Source: Pacificibacter maritimus (GTDB lineage Bacteria > Pseudomonadota > Alphaproteobacteria > Rhodobacterales > Rhodobacteraceae). From it: DNA of 64,000 nt. A program made the translations under genes and the position numbers. The notes below the pieces were generated by a model, which worked only from the letters and a program-made list of their open reading frames with translations, had not been told where the DNA came from and made no database searches. The DNA is taken from NCBI RefSeq assembly GCF_003814915.1, contig NZ_RKQK01000001.1:450031-514030 (forward strand), given 5' to 3'. Shown here one piece after another: positions 35,419 to 44,520 of this stretch. The stretch's first letter is position 1. Each line of letters begins with the position of its first letter.

Positions 35419-35461
35419 TAAAAACGGCCTGTCGTCGTAATTTTTCGACGAAACACAGCCG
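35419..35461 (-). terminator. Rho-independent terminator of the fds operon
   Basis: Read on the minus strand, CGGC-TGT-CGTCG pairs with CGACG-ACA-GCCG, with small bulges, and is followed by TTTTTA. It lies about 105 bp past the fdsD stop. The 420-bp gap between fdsD and exbB contains this terminator and the exbB promoter palindromes. Confidence 0.75.
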
Positions 35462-35565
35462 ATTTTCAGGCGCGGCGCAGGGCGTTGTGATGGCGCTTTA
35501 GGCCGCGCATACTACGCGGCGCGATGTTAGATCTGTCCAAAGGGAAAACGCAGTCTTGGACGCGC

Positions 35566-35772
35566 TTAGGCCATCATCTTAGTCGCCGCGATGACTTCTG
35601 GGTCCAATCCCGCCCCGCCATCTGCAACATAGTCGCGCAATTGTTGCCGCATGCGCGGTTCCCAAAAATCAGTGATATGTTCGAGTGTTTTCACCGCAGG
35701 ATCAATGCCAGGTTGTGTTCTGAAAAACGCGGCGATTTGGTTGCCCATTCTGATCATTTTATCAGGTGCCAT
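35566..35772 (-). CDS. fdsD: Formate dehydrogenase subunit delta
   Basis: The 68-residue protein starts MAPDKMIRMGNQIAAFF, a signature of FdsD, the small subunit needed for a fully active NAD-dependent molybdenum formate dehydrogenase. The Met at 35772 is used because the frame upstream lies inside fdhD and has no family similarity. It overlaps the end of fdhD by 11 bp and is the last gene of fdsGBA-fdhD-fdsD. Confidence 0.88.
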   Translation of the reverse strand: MAPDKMIRMGNQIAAFFRTQPGIDPAVKTLEHITDFWEPRMRQQLRDYVADGGAGLDPEVIAATKMMA

Positions 35773-36583
35773 CAGGGGTGTCCTCTTTGATACGAGTGGG
35801 ATGAGAATAGATGTCAAAGCCGCCTTGGCGCGCAAAAGCGGCAAGGGTAATGCGCGCGCTTTGCGCCACGCGGACAGCTTGCGCGGTGGGGGCGGAAACG
35901 GCAATCAGGGCAGGGACGCCCGCAAGGGCGCATTTTTGCACCAGATCGACAGAAATCCGCGAGGTCATCACGACAGCGCCAGATGTCGGGTCGATGCCCC
36001 CGCGCAGCAAAGCCCCGATCAGCTTGTCGAGCGCATTGTGGCGGCCCACGTCTTCGCGTGCCAAAATGATGCCCTGCGCGGGAACAAGAAACCCCGCCGC
36101 ATGGGTGGCATGTGTTTGGTCGTGTAGGTTCTGATGGGATCGCAAATCATCAGTCGCGCTTGCCACTTCGGCGCGGGTGATGCGAAACGCGTCAAGATCA
36201 AGCTGCGGCAAGTCGCGCATCGCCTGCTCTATGCTGTCAATACCGCACAGCCCGCAGCCCACTGGGCCCGCCATGCTGCGCCGTCTGGCGGCAAGCATTT
36301 CGGCGCGGTCCTCCGCCAACCACATCTGGACTTCGATCCCTTGGTCATGTGAGACCACTTCGATGTTTTCGATCTGGCTGAATTCGGTGATCGCCCCTTC
36401 GGTCAGCGCAAACCCGTAAGCGAAATCTTCAATATTGCAAGGCGTTGCCATCATCACAGCTTGGGTGGAGCCATTGAAAACGATGGCGACTGGTGTTTCT
36501 TCGGGCAAGGTCCGATGAATTTCCAGCGCGCCATCCTTTTGGTGTGACCAGCCCAAAGTGCTGACTGTCGGGGCAATTTTCAC
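35762..36583 (-). CDS. fdhD: FdhD/FdsC sulfurtransferase for formate dehydrogenase cofactor
   Basis: FdhD transfers sulfur from a cysteine desulfurase to the molybdenum bis-MGD cofactor before insertion into formate dehydrogenase. The protein has GCGLCGIDSIEQ, the Cys-x-x-Cys loop of the family, near residue 110. It also has REDVGRHNALDKLIGAL and TSRISVDLVQKCA. I prefer a GTG start at 36583, four bases after the fdsA stop, which gives about 273 residues. An alternative start at 36637 would overlap fdsA by 50 bp. In Rhodobacter capsulatus the equivalent gene is called fdsC. Confidence 0.9.
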   Translation of the reverse strand: MKIAPTVSTLGWSHQKDGALEIHRTLPEETPVAIVFNGSTQAVMMATPCNIEDFAYGFALTEGAITEFSQIENIEVVSHDQGIEVQMWLAEDRAEMLAARRRSMAGPVGCGLCGIDSIEQAMRDLPQLDLDAFRITRAEVASATDDLRSHQNLHDQTHATHAAGFLVPAQGIILAREDVGRHNALDKLIGALLRGGIDPTSGAVVMTSRISVDLVQKCALAGVPALIAVSAPTAQAVRVAQSARITLAAFARQGGFDIYSHPTRIKEDTPDGT

Positions 36584-36587
36584 GGCC

Positions 36588-39482
36588 TTATTCCGCAGCG
36601 GAGACAATGCGGCGCGCTTTTGACGCTTGGGCTGCATAGTCTTCTTGCCAGTCTGTCGGCCCGTTTGAGGGGCTGATCTGCACCGCTGTCACCTTGTATT
36701 CTGGGCAATTGGTGGCCCAATCCGAGTAATCGGTTGTGATGACATTGGCCTGCGTATCGGGGTGGTGGAAGGTGGTATAGACCACGCCTGGGCTGACGCG
36801 ATCCGTCACAGTGGCGCGCAGTGTAGTTTCACCCGACCGCGAGGCAAGTTTGACCCAATCGCCATCCTTCAGCCCACGATTTTCGGCATCATGTGGATGG
36901 ATTTCCAGCAGATCTTCCTCATGCCAGACCACATTGTCGGTGCGGCGTGTTTGCGCGCCGACGTTATACTGCGACAAGATGCGCCCTGTGGTCAGCAAAA
37001 GCGGAAAGCGCGGGCCAGTTTTCTCGTCGGTGGCCACATATTCGGTGACGATGAAGCGCCCTTTGCCGCGCACAAAGCCGTCGACATGCATCAGCGGCGT
37101 GCCGTCTGGGTGGTCTTCGTTACACGGCCATTGCACGCTGCCTTTTTCTTCCAAAAGTGCATAATCAACACCTGCAAAACTTGGGGTTGTGGCGGCGATT
37201 TCTTCCATGATTTCAGCAGGATGTGTGTAGGTCCAGTCTGCGCCCATAGCATTGGCCAAAAGCTGGGTCACTTCCCAATCCGCATAGCCATTGCGCGGCG
37301 CCATCACTTTGCGCACGCGGTTTATGCGGCGCTCGGCATTGGTGAATGTGCCGTCTTTTTCCAAGAAGGTCGAACCAGGCAAGAAAACATGCGCGTAATT
37401 CGCTGTTTCATTTAAGAACAGGTCATGCACGATCACGCAGTCCATCGCGGCCAAACCTGCGGCGACATGTTTGGTATCTGGGTCAGATTGTAAGATGTCT
37501 TCGCCTTGGCAATACAATCCTTTAAAGGTGCCATGCACGGCTGCATCCAGCATATTGGGAATGCGCAGGCCAGGTTCTGGATCGATATCGACCCCCCATG
37601 CTTCTTTAAACAGGTCGCGGACCTCGGGGTTTTTGACATGACGATAGCCTGGCAACTCGTGCGGGAAGGACCCCATATCACAAGAGCCTTGCACGTTGTT
37701 TTGACCGCGCAACGGGTTCACGCCCACGCCTTTGCGGCCAATATTGCCTGTGAGCATCGCCAAATTGGCAATGGCCATAACAGTAGTTGAGCCTTGCGAA
37801 TGTTCTGTGACGCCGAGCCCGTAATAGATCGCGCCATTGCCACCTGCGGCAAATGTGCGCGCGGCGGCGCGCAGATCGGATGCGGGCACACCTGTCAGCA
37901 TTTCGTTTGCTTCAGGGCTATGACGGGGATCGCTGACAAATTCGGCATAGGTTTGGAATTCGTCCCAATCGCAGCGCTCGCGGATAAACGCCTCATCCAT
38001 CAAGCCTTCTGTGACGATCACATGGGCCAGTGCCGTGACGACCGCCACGTTTGTGCCTGGACGCAGGGGGAGGTGGTGGGCGGCTTCGATATGCGCCGAT
38101 TTCACCAGATCAATCCTGCGCGGATCAATGACGATCAGCTTTGCCCCAGCGCGCAGGCGTTTTTTCAGACGGCTGGCAAAAACAGGGTGCCCGTCGGTGG
38201 GGTTGGCGCCGATCACGACAACCACATCTGTATGCTCGACTGAATCGAAATCCTGCGTGCCCGCAGAGGTGCCAAAGGTCTGGCCAAGCCCGTAGCCCGT
38301 GGGCGAATGGCAGACCCGCGCACAGGTGTCGGTGTTGTTATTGCCAAACACCGCACGGGTGAGTTTTTGCACCAAAAAGGTTTCTTCATTGGTGCAGCGG
38401 CTTGATGTGATGACGCCGATTGATTTCTTGCCGTAGGTGTCTTGCAGGCCGCGCATCCGTTTGGCCGCGAAACTCAACGCCTCGTCCCATGACACTTCGC
38501 GCCACGGGTCTTCGATCTTGTCGCGGATCATCGGATTGAGAATGCGATCTTTGTGGCTGGCATAGCCGTAGGCAAAGCGCCCTTTGACGCAAGAATGACC
38601 GCGGTTGGCCTTGCCGTGCTTGTAGGGCACCATGCGCACCAATTGATCGCCCTGCATTTCCGCCTTGAACGAACAGCCAACGCCGCAATAGGCGCAGGTG
38701 GTCACAACGGATTTATCTGGCGTGCCCATTTCAATAATCGATTTTTCTTGCAGCGTGGCCGTTGGGCAGGCCTGAACACAGGCCCCGCAAGATACACAGT
38801 CAGAGGTCAGGAAACTGTCGTCCGCTGCACCCGCAGAAACGCGACTGTCAAACCCGCGTCCAGATATGGTCAAAGCAAATGTGCCTTGGACCTCTTCACA
38901 GGCGCGCACACAGCGGTTGCAGACGATACATTTTGACGGATCATAGGTGAAATAGGGATTGCTGTCGTCTTTGGCAATCCATTCGGGATTGGCTTCGCCA
39001 GAGGTGTTGCGCGTGGCAAAGTGGTTTGCCAACTCTTTGTTTTCAGGGGCTTTGTAACGCACATCGCGCAGGCCAACTGCGCCCGCCATATCTTGCAATT
39101 CGCAATCGCCATTGGCCGAACATGTCAGACAATCCAGCGGGTGATCCGAGATATACAACTCCATCACGCCTTTGCGAATTTTGCGGACCTTTTCGGATTG
39201 GGTGCGCACGACCATGCCTTCGGCAACGGGGGTGGTGCAAGAGGCAGGAACACCGCGGCGTCCTTCGATTTCAACGGCGCAGAGGCGACATGATCCAAAG
39301 GCTTCAAGATTGTCAGAGGCGCAGAGTTTCGGCACTTTGATGCCTGCCTCTGCGGCCGCGCGCATGACACTGGTGCCCTCGGGCACGGTCACGTCAAAAC
39401 CGTCGATGATCAAGGATACTGGCGCGCCCTCTTTGGCGGGGGTGCCCATGTCAGTGTCGTCGGGAATGATGAAATCTTTCAT
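36588..39482 (-). CDS. fdsA: NAD-dependent formate dehydrogenase alpha subunit (Mo-bis-MGD)
   Basis: The 964-residue catalytic subunit has an N-terminal [2Fe-2S] ferredoxin domain (CASDNLEAFGSCRLC), a His/Cys cluster segment and two [4Fe-4S] motifs (CIVCNRCVRAC, CVSCGACVQAC). A Cys motif CAYCGVGC before the molybdenum domain follows. The Mo ligand is Cys391 in GRVCHSPT-like context, close to Cys386 of the R. capsulatus enzyme, so no selenocysteine is used. There is no Tat signal, so the enzyme is cytoplasmic. It oxidises formate to CO2 and passes electrons to FdsB for NADH formation. It overlaps fdsB by 4 bp. Confidence 0.96.
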   Translation of the reverse strand: MKDFIIPDDTDMGTPAKEGAPVSLIIDGFDVTVPEGTSVMRAAAEAGIKVPKLCASDNLEAFGSCRLCAVEIEGRRGVPASCTTPVAEGMVVRTQSEKVRKIRKGVMELYISDHPLDCLTCSANGDCELQDMAGAVGLRDVRYKAPENKELANHFATRNTSGEANPEWIAKDDSNPYFTYDPSKCIVCNRCVRACEEVQGTFALTISGRGFDSRVSAGAADDSFLTSDCVSCGACVQACPTATLQEKSIIEMGTPDKSVVTTCAYCGVGCSFKAEMQGDQLVRMVPYKHGKANRGHSCVKGRFAYGYASHKDRILNPMIRDKIEDPWREVSWDEALSFAAKRMRGLQDTYGKKSIGVITSSRCTNEETFLVQKLTRAVFGNNNTDTCARVCHSPTGYGLGQTFGTSAGTQDFDSVEHTDVVVVIGANPTDGHPVFASRLKKRLRAGAKLIVIDPRRIDLVKSAHIEAAHHLPLRPGTNVAVVTALAHVIVTEGLMDEAFIRERCDWDEFQTYAEFVSDPRHSPEANEMLTGVPASDLRAAARTFAAGGNGAIYYGLGVTEHSQGSTTVMAIANLAMLTGNIGRKGVGVNPLRGQNNVQGSCDMGSFPHELPGYRHVKNPEVRDLFKEAWGVDIDPEPGLRIPNMLDAAVHGTFKGLYCQGEDILQSDPDTKHVAAGLAAMDCVIVHDLFLNETANYAHVFLPGSTFLEKDGTFTNAERRINRVRKVMAPRNGYADWEVTQLLANAMGADWTYTHPAEIMEEIAATTPSFAGVDYALLEEKGSVQWPCNEDHPDGTPLMHVDGFVRGKGRFIVTEYVATDEKTGPRFPLLLTTGRILSQYNVGAQTRRTDNVVWHEEDLLEIHPHDAENRGLKDGDWVKLASRSGETTLRATVTDRVSPGVVYTTFHHPDTQANVITTDYSDWATNCPEYKVTAVQISPSNGPTDWQEDYAAQASKARRIVSAAE

Positions 39483-40999
39483 TCGGCAGCCTCCTTGGTC
39501 TGAGAAAACGCGTCAGGGAAATGGGTCACGGCAGACATGACGGGCAAGGGGGTGAACCCGCCCAGCGCACATAAAGACCCGTCTTTCATGGTTTCGCAAA
39601 GGTCCGCCAGCAAGGGCAAAGCCTCCATGTCGCCTTGGGCAATTCTATCAATCGTTTCGACACCGCGCACAGCGCCGATGCGGCAAGGCGTGCATTTTCC
39701 GCAGCTTTCCACCGCGCAAAATTCCATCGCAAACCGTGCCATGCCCAGCATATCGGTCGTATCATCAAAGACGACCAGCCCCGCGTGACCGAGCAGCCCG
39801 CCTTGGCTGTCGAGTTCTTCATAGCCGAGTTTGGCATCGAATTTCGACACGGGCAGGTAGCTGCCCAAAGGTCCGCCGATCTGCACCGCTTTCACAGGAC
39901 GCCCAGACAAAGTGCCGCCGCCCAGATCATTCACCACCTCATCAAGGCCAATGCCAAAGGCGGTTTCAAACAATCCACCGCGTGCGACATTGCCCGCGAT
40001 CTGTAAGGTCACAGTGCCGCGCGACCGCCCCAAGCCGAAATCTGCATAGTGCTGCGCGCCCTTTTCGAAAATGACAGGGACCGTGGCCAGACTGATCACG
40101 TTGTTCACCACAGTGGGGCGGCCTAGAAATCCTTCTAGGGCGGGCAGGGGTGGTTTGGCGCGCACAACACCGCGCTTGCCTTCGAGTGAATTGAGCAGAG
40201 ATGTTTCTTCGCCGCAGACATAAGCGCCAGCGCCCATGCGAATTTCCATATCAAAAGCACGACCCGCGCCAAGCACATCAGCCCCAAGCACACCAGCTTT
40301 GCGGGCGATATCAACGGCTTTGCGCATCACGTTGATGGCGTCAGGATATTCAGAGCGCAGGTAAACATAGCCTTTGGTCGCCCCAACACCCAGCCCCGCG
40401 ATGGCCATGCCTTCGATCAGGGTAAAAGGGTCGCCTTCCATGATCATACGGTCGGCAAAGGTGCCGCTGTCGCCCTCATCGGCGTTGCAAACGATGTATT
40501 TTTGCGGCGCGTCCGCATCATGGACTGTTTGCCATTTGATCCCTGTGGGAAAGCCCGCGCCACCACGCCCGCGCAGACCTGAGGCTTTGACCTCATCGGT
40601 GATTTCTTGGCCTGTCAGGGATAAGGCGCGTTTCAAACCCGCCAGACCGCCGTGGGCCTGATAGTCGTCCAGCGACAGCGGGTCTATGATACCAACACGG
40701 GCAAAGGTCAGCCGTGTTTGGCGTTTCATCCAATCAAGCGCCTCGACGGGGCCGAGGGCTTTGTCACTGCTGCCATCCAAAATGGCGGCTGCATCGGCGG
40801 GTGTGGCAGGGCCAAAGCCGTGACGCACACCGTCAATTTCGACCTCGACCAAAGGTTCAAGCCAGATCATGCCGCGCGTTCCCGTACGGGTGATGTCGAT
40901 CTCGATGCCTTTGTCTTTTGCGACCGCAAGCAGGGCCTCTACGACCTCATCTGCGCCAACGGCTTTGGCTGCGCTATCCATAGGGACGGTGATTTTCAT
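39479..40999 (-). CDS. fdsB: Formate dehydrogenase beta subunit (FMN/NADH module)
   Basis: The 506-residue protein is homologous to complex I NuoF with an N-terminal thioredoxin-like domain. It shows the NADH/FMN glycine-rich RGRGGAGFPTGIKW (about residue 145), NADEGDSGTFADR, the AYVCGEETSLL stretch and the C-terminal cluster motif ESCGKCTPCRIG. It receives electrons from FdsA and reduces NAD+. It overlaps both neighbours by 4 bp, giving a tightly coupled fdsG-fdsB-fdsA block. Confidence 0.96.
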   Translation of the reverse strand: MKITVPMDSAAKAVGADEVVEALLAVAKDKGIEIDITRTGTRGMIWLEPLVEVEIDGVRHGFGPATPADAAAILDGSSDKALGPVEALDWMKRQTRLTFARVGIIDPLSLDDYQAHGGLAGLKRALSLTGQEITDEVKASGLRGRGGAGFPTGIKWQTVHDADAPQKYIVCNADEGDSGTFADRMIMEGDPFTLIEGMAIAGLGVGATKGYVYLRSEYPDAINVMRKAVDIARKAGVLGADVLGAGRAFDMEIRMGAGAYVCGEETSLLNSLEGKRGVVRAKPPLPALEGFLGRPTVVNNVISLATVPVIFEKGAQHYADFGLGRSRGTVTLQIAGNVARGGLFETAFGIGLDEVVNDLGGGTLSGRPVKAVQIGGPLGSYLPVSKFDAKLGYEELDSQGGLLGHAGLVVFDDTTDMLGMARFAMEFCAVESCGKCTPCRIGAVRGVETIDRIAQGDMEALPLLADLCETMKDGSLCALGGFTPLPVMSAVTHFPDAFSQTKEAAE

Positions 41000-41472
41000 G
41001 CGCCAGCCTCCGAAATGATGCTGTCCATGCGCGTGTCATCCACGCGGCCAATGACCTTATCGCCGATCATGACCGCTGGCGCACAGGCGCATAGGCCAAG
41101 GCAATACACAGGCTCAATTGTGACCGCGCCATTGGGCGTTGTGCCGTGCCAATCCAGCCCAAGTTTGGCCAGCGTTTTTTCGGCCAAAGCTTTACCGCCC
41201 ACAGACTGACAGGCTTCTGCGCGGCAGATTTTCAATACATGGCGCCCTTGTGGGGCTGTTTGGAAATCGTGATAAAAGCTGATCACCCCATGCAATTCAG
41301 CGCGGGTGATGTTCAATGCCTCGGCAATCGGGGCATGTGCTTGGGACGGGACAAAGCCAAACGCGTCTTGCAAGGCGTGCAAAATCGGCAGCAACGGTCC
41401 CTCTAAGTCTGTGTGGCTGCTGATGATGCGGCCTATTTGGGCGCTATCAATAGTGGCTTCGGGCGTTGGCAT
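40996..41472 (-). CDS. fdsG: Formate dehydrogenase gamma subunit (NuoE-like)
   Basis: The 158-residue protein matches NuoE-type [2Fe-2S] subunits. It has a helical N-terminus with LLPILHALQDAFGFVP, then a thioredoxin-like fold with cluster cysteines in CRAEACQSVGG and CLGLCACAPA. Its cluster sits near FMN of FdsB. It is the first structural gene of the fds operon, 87 bp behind the LysR gene on the same strand. Confidence 0.95.
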   Translation of the reverse strand: MPTPEATIDSAQIGRIISSHTDLEGPLLPILHALQDAFGFVPSQAHAPIAEALNITRAELHGVISFYHDFQTAPQGRHVLKICRAEACQSVGGKALAEKTLAKLGLDWHGTTPNGAVTIEPVYCLGLCACAPAVMIGDKVIGRVDDTRMDSIISEAGA

Positions 41473-41559
41473 TTTGTCTCCTCCTGATCTTAATTATTTG
41501 AAACACTTAGAGCTTTGCAGATCAATAATGCTTTTGCGTTGGGTGATCGCGTTTCTCGA

Positions 41560-42447
41560 TCAATCGGGTTTTGTCAGGATTTTGGCCTCGGTCAGCAAGG
41601 CAGCAAGAACGGGTGATCGCGGATCTCTATGGGGAAGAACCAAGCCCACGGGATGCTTTGACACGCTTCCTTCAAGTTGCACCAGCGCCAGATTTTTGCC
41701 GACAGTTAGAAATTCTGCCATGTCCTTTGGCAAGATCGTCATGCAATTGCCCGCCGCGACATTGGCCACCAAGGCGATCGTCGAATTGGATTCGATACAG
41801 GGCCGCGCAGTGACACCGTTTTGGGCCAAAAGCTGGTCGATGATGCGACGGTTTTGCATATCGGGCGTCAGCAAGGCCAAAGGTGCATCGTTTAGGTCGG
41901 CCCATTTCATATGGGTGTTTTGGGCAAAGGGAGAGGATTGCGCACAGACAACCGTATAGCTTTCTTCGTACAAAGGCGCTGTATCGACCCTGCCCATGGG
42001 TTCGTTCTCAAGATAAGAAATGCCCGCATCGACTTCAAAATCATCCAACATCTGAAGGATTTCGCGGGATGTGCGGGACAATAGCGTGAACCTGACGTTG
42101 GGGTGCTTGTTTGAAAACGCAGAACACAGTCGCGCCGCCCATGTTTGTGCGGTCGGGATCACCGCGATGCGCACCTCGCCTGAGAGGCCTTTGTGTCCCA
42201 TGCGCATTTCATCGCGCAAATGCTTTGTGTCCCGCAAAATCCGTTTTGCCCATGTCAGCGCAGATTGCCCTTCGGGTGTCAGGCCGCCATAGCGCGATCC
42301 ACGGTGCACCAGTTGCACGCCAAGCTGATCTTCAAGCTGTTTGATACCGCCAGACAGGGTGGGCTGTGCAATATTCAAGCTCTCAGCGGCGCGACCAAAG
42401 TGGCCTTCACGCGCAAGCGCTACGAACATTTCAAGCTTGTCTAACAT
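41560..42447 (-). CDS. LysR-family regulator, probable activator of fds genes
   Basis: The 295-residue protein has an N-terminal winged helix (EMFVALAREGHFGRAAESLNIAQPTLSGGIKQLE) with the usual LysR length. The effector domain has two alpha/beta lobes (FTLLSRTSREI ... ISYLENEP). It lies directly in front of fdsG in the same direction, not divergent as is typical of LysR pairs, so it may be transcribed with the operon or have its own promoter. Formate-responsive LysR proteins (FdsR) are known to control fds operons, which makes formate or a formate-derived signal the likely effector. This is inference from position. Confidence 0.88.
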   Translation of the reverse strand: MLDKLEMFVALAREGHFGRAAESLNIAQPTLSGGIKQLEDQLGVQLVHRGSRYGGLTPEGQSALTWAKRILRDTKHLRDEMRMGHKGLSGEVRIAVIPTAQTWAARLCSAFSNKHPNVRFTLLSRTSREILQMLDDFEVDAGISYLENEPMGRVDTAPLYEESYTVVCAQSSPFAQNTHMKWADLNDAPLALLTPDMQNRRIIDQLLAQNGVTARPCIESNSTIALVANVAAGNCMTILPKDMAEFLTVGKNLALVQLEGSVSKHPVGLVLPHRDPRSPVLAALLTEAKILTKPD

Positions 42448-42497
42448 GATTTGGCTTTCCTACGGTTTATGACCCTTCAAACAAAGATCCCGATGAC

Positions 42498-42535
42498 GAG
42501 ATAAAGAGCGGGGGCAGTACGCGCCACCCCCGCTC
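42498..42535 (-). terminator. Rho-independent terminator after the OFA transporter gene
   Basis: GAGCGGGGG and CCCCCGCTC form a perfect 9-bp stem with a 12-nt loop. On the minus strand it is followed by TTTATC. It separates the transporter gene from the LysR-fds operon. Confidence 0.85.
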
Positions 42536-42543
42536 GGTGTTCT

Positions 42544-44265
42544 CTATTCCCCAGGAACGGCTTGCATGTCTGGTTCTTCATGGTGGTGGTGTGCTTTTAC
42601 AGGGCGCATCCACAGGTTCGCAAAGAATGCCACCACCAAAAGCGCCGCCATACAGTACATCGTTGTATTGTATAGAGATGGTGTCGGGTCAATGGTACCG
42701 CCTGGGGCGATTTCCATCAATCGGGCAATTGTGACAGTTTTGGCCGCGACCAATTGATCAAGCTGCGCGAGGGGCGCTCCGAATTTTTCCGCAAAGGCTG
42801 CGGGATCAACTTTCGCAGACAGGTCTTGGATCGCGGCTGTCACCGACATTTGGCGCAGAGATGTAATCGCCAATGGTCCCAGCACACCTGCAAGCGACCA
42901 AGCCGTCAGCAAACGCCCATGAATGCCGCCTACATGCATGGTGCCAAACATATCCGCGAGATATGCTGGAATGGTGGCAAAGCCGCCGCCATACATCGAG
43001 AAAATGATCATCGTCGCGACGTAGAAACCGATCAGATAGATGATCGAAGGGTTGGTTGCCACAGCAGAGGCAAAGAAGGGGATCGAGAGATACAATAAGG
43101 TGCCCAGAACGAAAAAGCACATGTAAGTCGCTTTGCGTCCGATATAGTCCGAGGTTGACGCCCAAAAGAAACGCCCGACCATATTAAAGACTGAAATCAT
43201 CAAAACATAAGTTGAGGCGAAAGCGGCAGTGGCGACAAGCGGCATGACCGAGCCAAAGATTTCCGACATCATGGTTTTGGCCACCCCGATCACGCCGATA
43301 CCCGCGGTCACATTCAGGCACAGCATAAGCCAAAGCTGCCAGAACTGCGGTGTTTTGAGGGCTTGATCAATATGCACGCTGTTTTGCGACACCATGCCAG
43401 AGGTCACTGTTTTGGGTTCCCATCCTTCAGGTTTCCAGTCTGGTGCAGGCACACGGTATTGAAAGGCCGCGAGCACCATAACGATGAAATAGACAATACC
43501 GAGCGTCAAAAACGTTTGCGATGCGCCCGTGTCGCCTGTGCCGATCACATATAATCCAGCTTGCCCGCCAAAATCTGCGGCTTGTGCGGCTGAGGCGATC
43601 ACAACTTCGACTTGACCCGCTGCGGTTTCGGCAAAAACCCGACCGTTTTCGACAACAGTTGTCACTGCATCTTGCGCGCCAAGAAATTCAGGGGCTTTTG
43701 CATAAAGGCCAAGCAACCAGCCCTTGATGGGCGCCGCAATCATCGCGCCGCCGCCAAAGCCCATGATCGCCATACCTGTCGCCATACCGCGCCGATCAGG
43801 GAACCAGCGCAAAAGCGTGGACACAGGCGAGACATATCCAAGGCCCAAACCGCAGCCGCCAAAGACCCCGTAGCCCAGATAGACCATCCAAAGTTGATGA
43901 GATGAGATGCCGATTGACCCTAAAACAAAGCCGCCGCCCCACAGGAAGGCTGCAACAACGCCCACCATGCGGGGGCCGACCTCTTCTAGCCATTTGCCTG
44001 CGAAAGCCGCAGCAAGGCCCAAGCATACGATGGCAACAGAAAAGATCCAGACGACGGAACTGAGGCTCCAGTCATCAGCGCTGGCGGACACAACGCCGAG
44101 TTCGCGTGTCAAAGCCAGATTGAAGACAGACCACGCATAGACCGACCCGATACACAGGTGGATGGCGATGGATGCTGGCGGCACGCGCCAACGATTATAG
44201 CCGGGCTCGGCAATGATGTGACTTTTGTGTAAAAAAGCGAGCGGACCGCTTGCGGTGTTTTTCAT
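42544..44265 (-). CDS. OFA-family MFS transporter (oxalate/formate antiporter-like)
   Basis: The 573-residue protein has 12 predicted membrane helices. The family opening RWRVPPASIAIHLCIGSVYAWSVFN and the MFS loop GMATGMAIMGFGGGAMI are visible. An extra loop of about 65 residues follows helix 6, and a His-rich C-terminus has KAHHHHEEPD. OFA carriers exchange oxalate, formate or related small carboxylates. Next to the fds operon, formate uptake is a reasonable role, but OFA members also take other monocarboxylates. GGAGG precedes the ATG. An 8-bp direct repeat lies 55-72 bp upstream of the start. Confidence 0.9.
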   Translation of the reverse strand: MKNTASGPLAFLHKSHIIAEPGYNRWRVPPASIAIHLCIGSVYAWSVFNLALTRELGVVSASADDWSLSSVVWIFSVAIVCLGLAAAFAGKWLEEVGPRMVGVVAAFLWGGGFVLGSIGISSHQLWMVYLGYGVFGGCGLGLGYVSPVSTLLRWFPDRRGMATGMAIMGFGGGAMIAAPIKGWLLGLYAKAPEFLGAQDAVTTVVENGRVFAETAAGQVEVVIASAAQAADFGGQAGLYVIGTGDTGASQTFLTLGIVYFIVMVLAAFQYRVPAPDWKPEGWEPKTVTSGMVSQNSVHIDQALKTPQFWQLWLMLCLNVTAGIGVIGVAKTMMSEIFGSVMPLVATAAFASTYVLMISVFNMVGRFFWASTSDYIGRKATYMCFFVLGTLLYLSIPFFASAVATNPSIIYLIGFYVATMIIFSMYGGGFATIPAYLADMFGTMHVGGIHGRLLTAWSLAGVLGPLAITSLRQMSVTAAIQDLSAKVDPAAFAEKFGAPLAQLDQLVAAKTVTIARLMEIAPGGTIDPTPSLYNTTMYCMAALLVVAFFANLWMRPVKAHHHHEEPDMQAVPGE

Positions 44266-44319
44266 GGATTTTCCTCCCTAGAGCACACTGACTGCAAGCT
44301 CCTCCTAAGTTTGCGCAGC

Positions 44320-44337
44320 GGCATGCATTGGCATGCA
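44320..44337 (-). promoter_or_regulatory. Direct repeat / palindromic GCATGC pair upstream of the OFA gene
   Basis: GGCATGCA occurs twice with a 2-bp spacer (start to start 10 bp, about one helical turn). Each copy contains the palindrome GCATGC. The position upstream of the OFA gene suits a protein-binding site; the regulator is unknown. Confidence 0.4.
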
Positions 44338-44455
44338 GGGTAAGGAAAGACAGATTGGGGGAAGGGCTGTCAACTTATTTAGTGTTATATATCAATAGCT
44401 TGTATGGAATTTATGTCCGTATATGTGGTCCGAGTTGTACCTTTGTGGGCTGTTT

Positions 44456-44502
44456 TGTCCCGTATCGCACCCGCGATGCGGCTGATCTGGGACATTTTGT
44501 CC
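44456..44502. other. Two mutually exclusive stem-loops between the OFA gene and the kinase gene
   Basis: TGTCCC, GTATCGC/GCGATGC (loop ACCC) and GGGACA form a two-helix structure. The GGACA arm can instead pair with TGTCC only three bases further on. No T-tract follows on either strand, so it is not a plain terminator. It ends 18 bp after the kinase stop and lies about 190-240 bp upstream of the OFA start. Confidence 0.4.
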
Positions 44503-44520
44503 AAATAGAGCATTTTGAAC

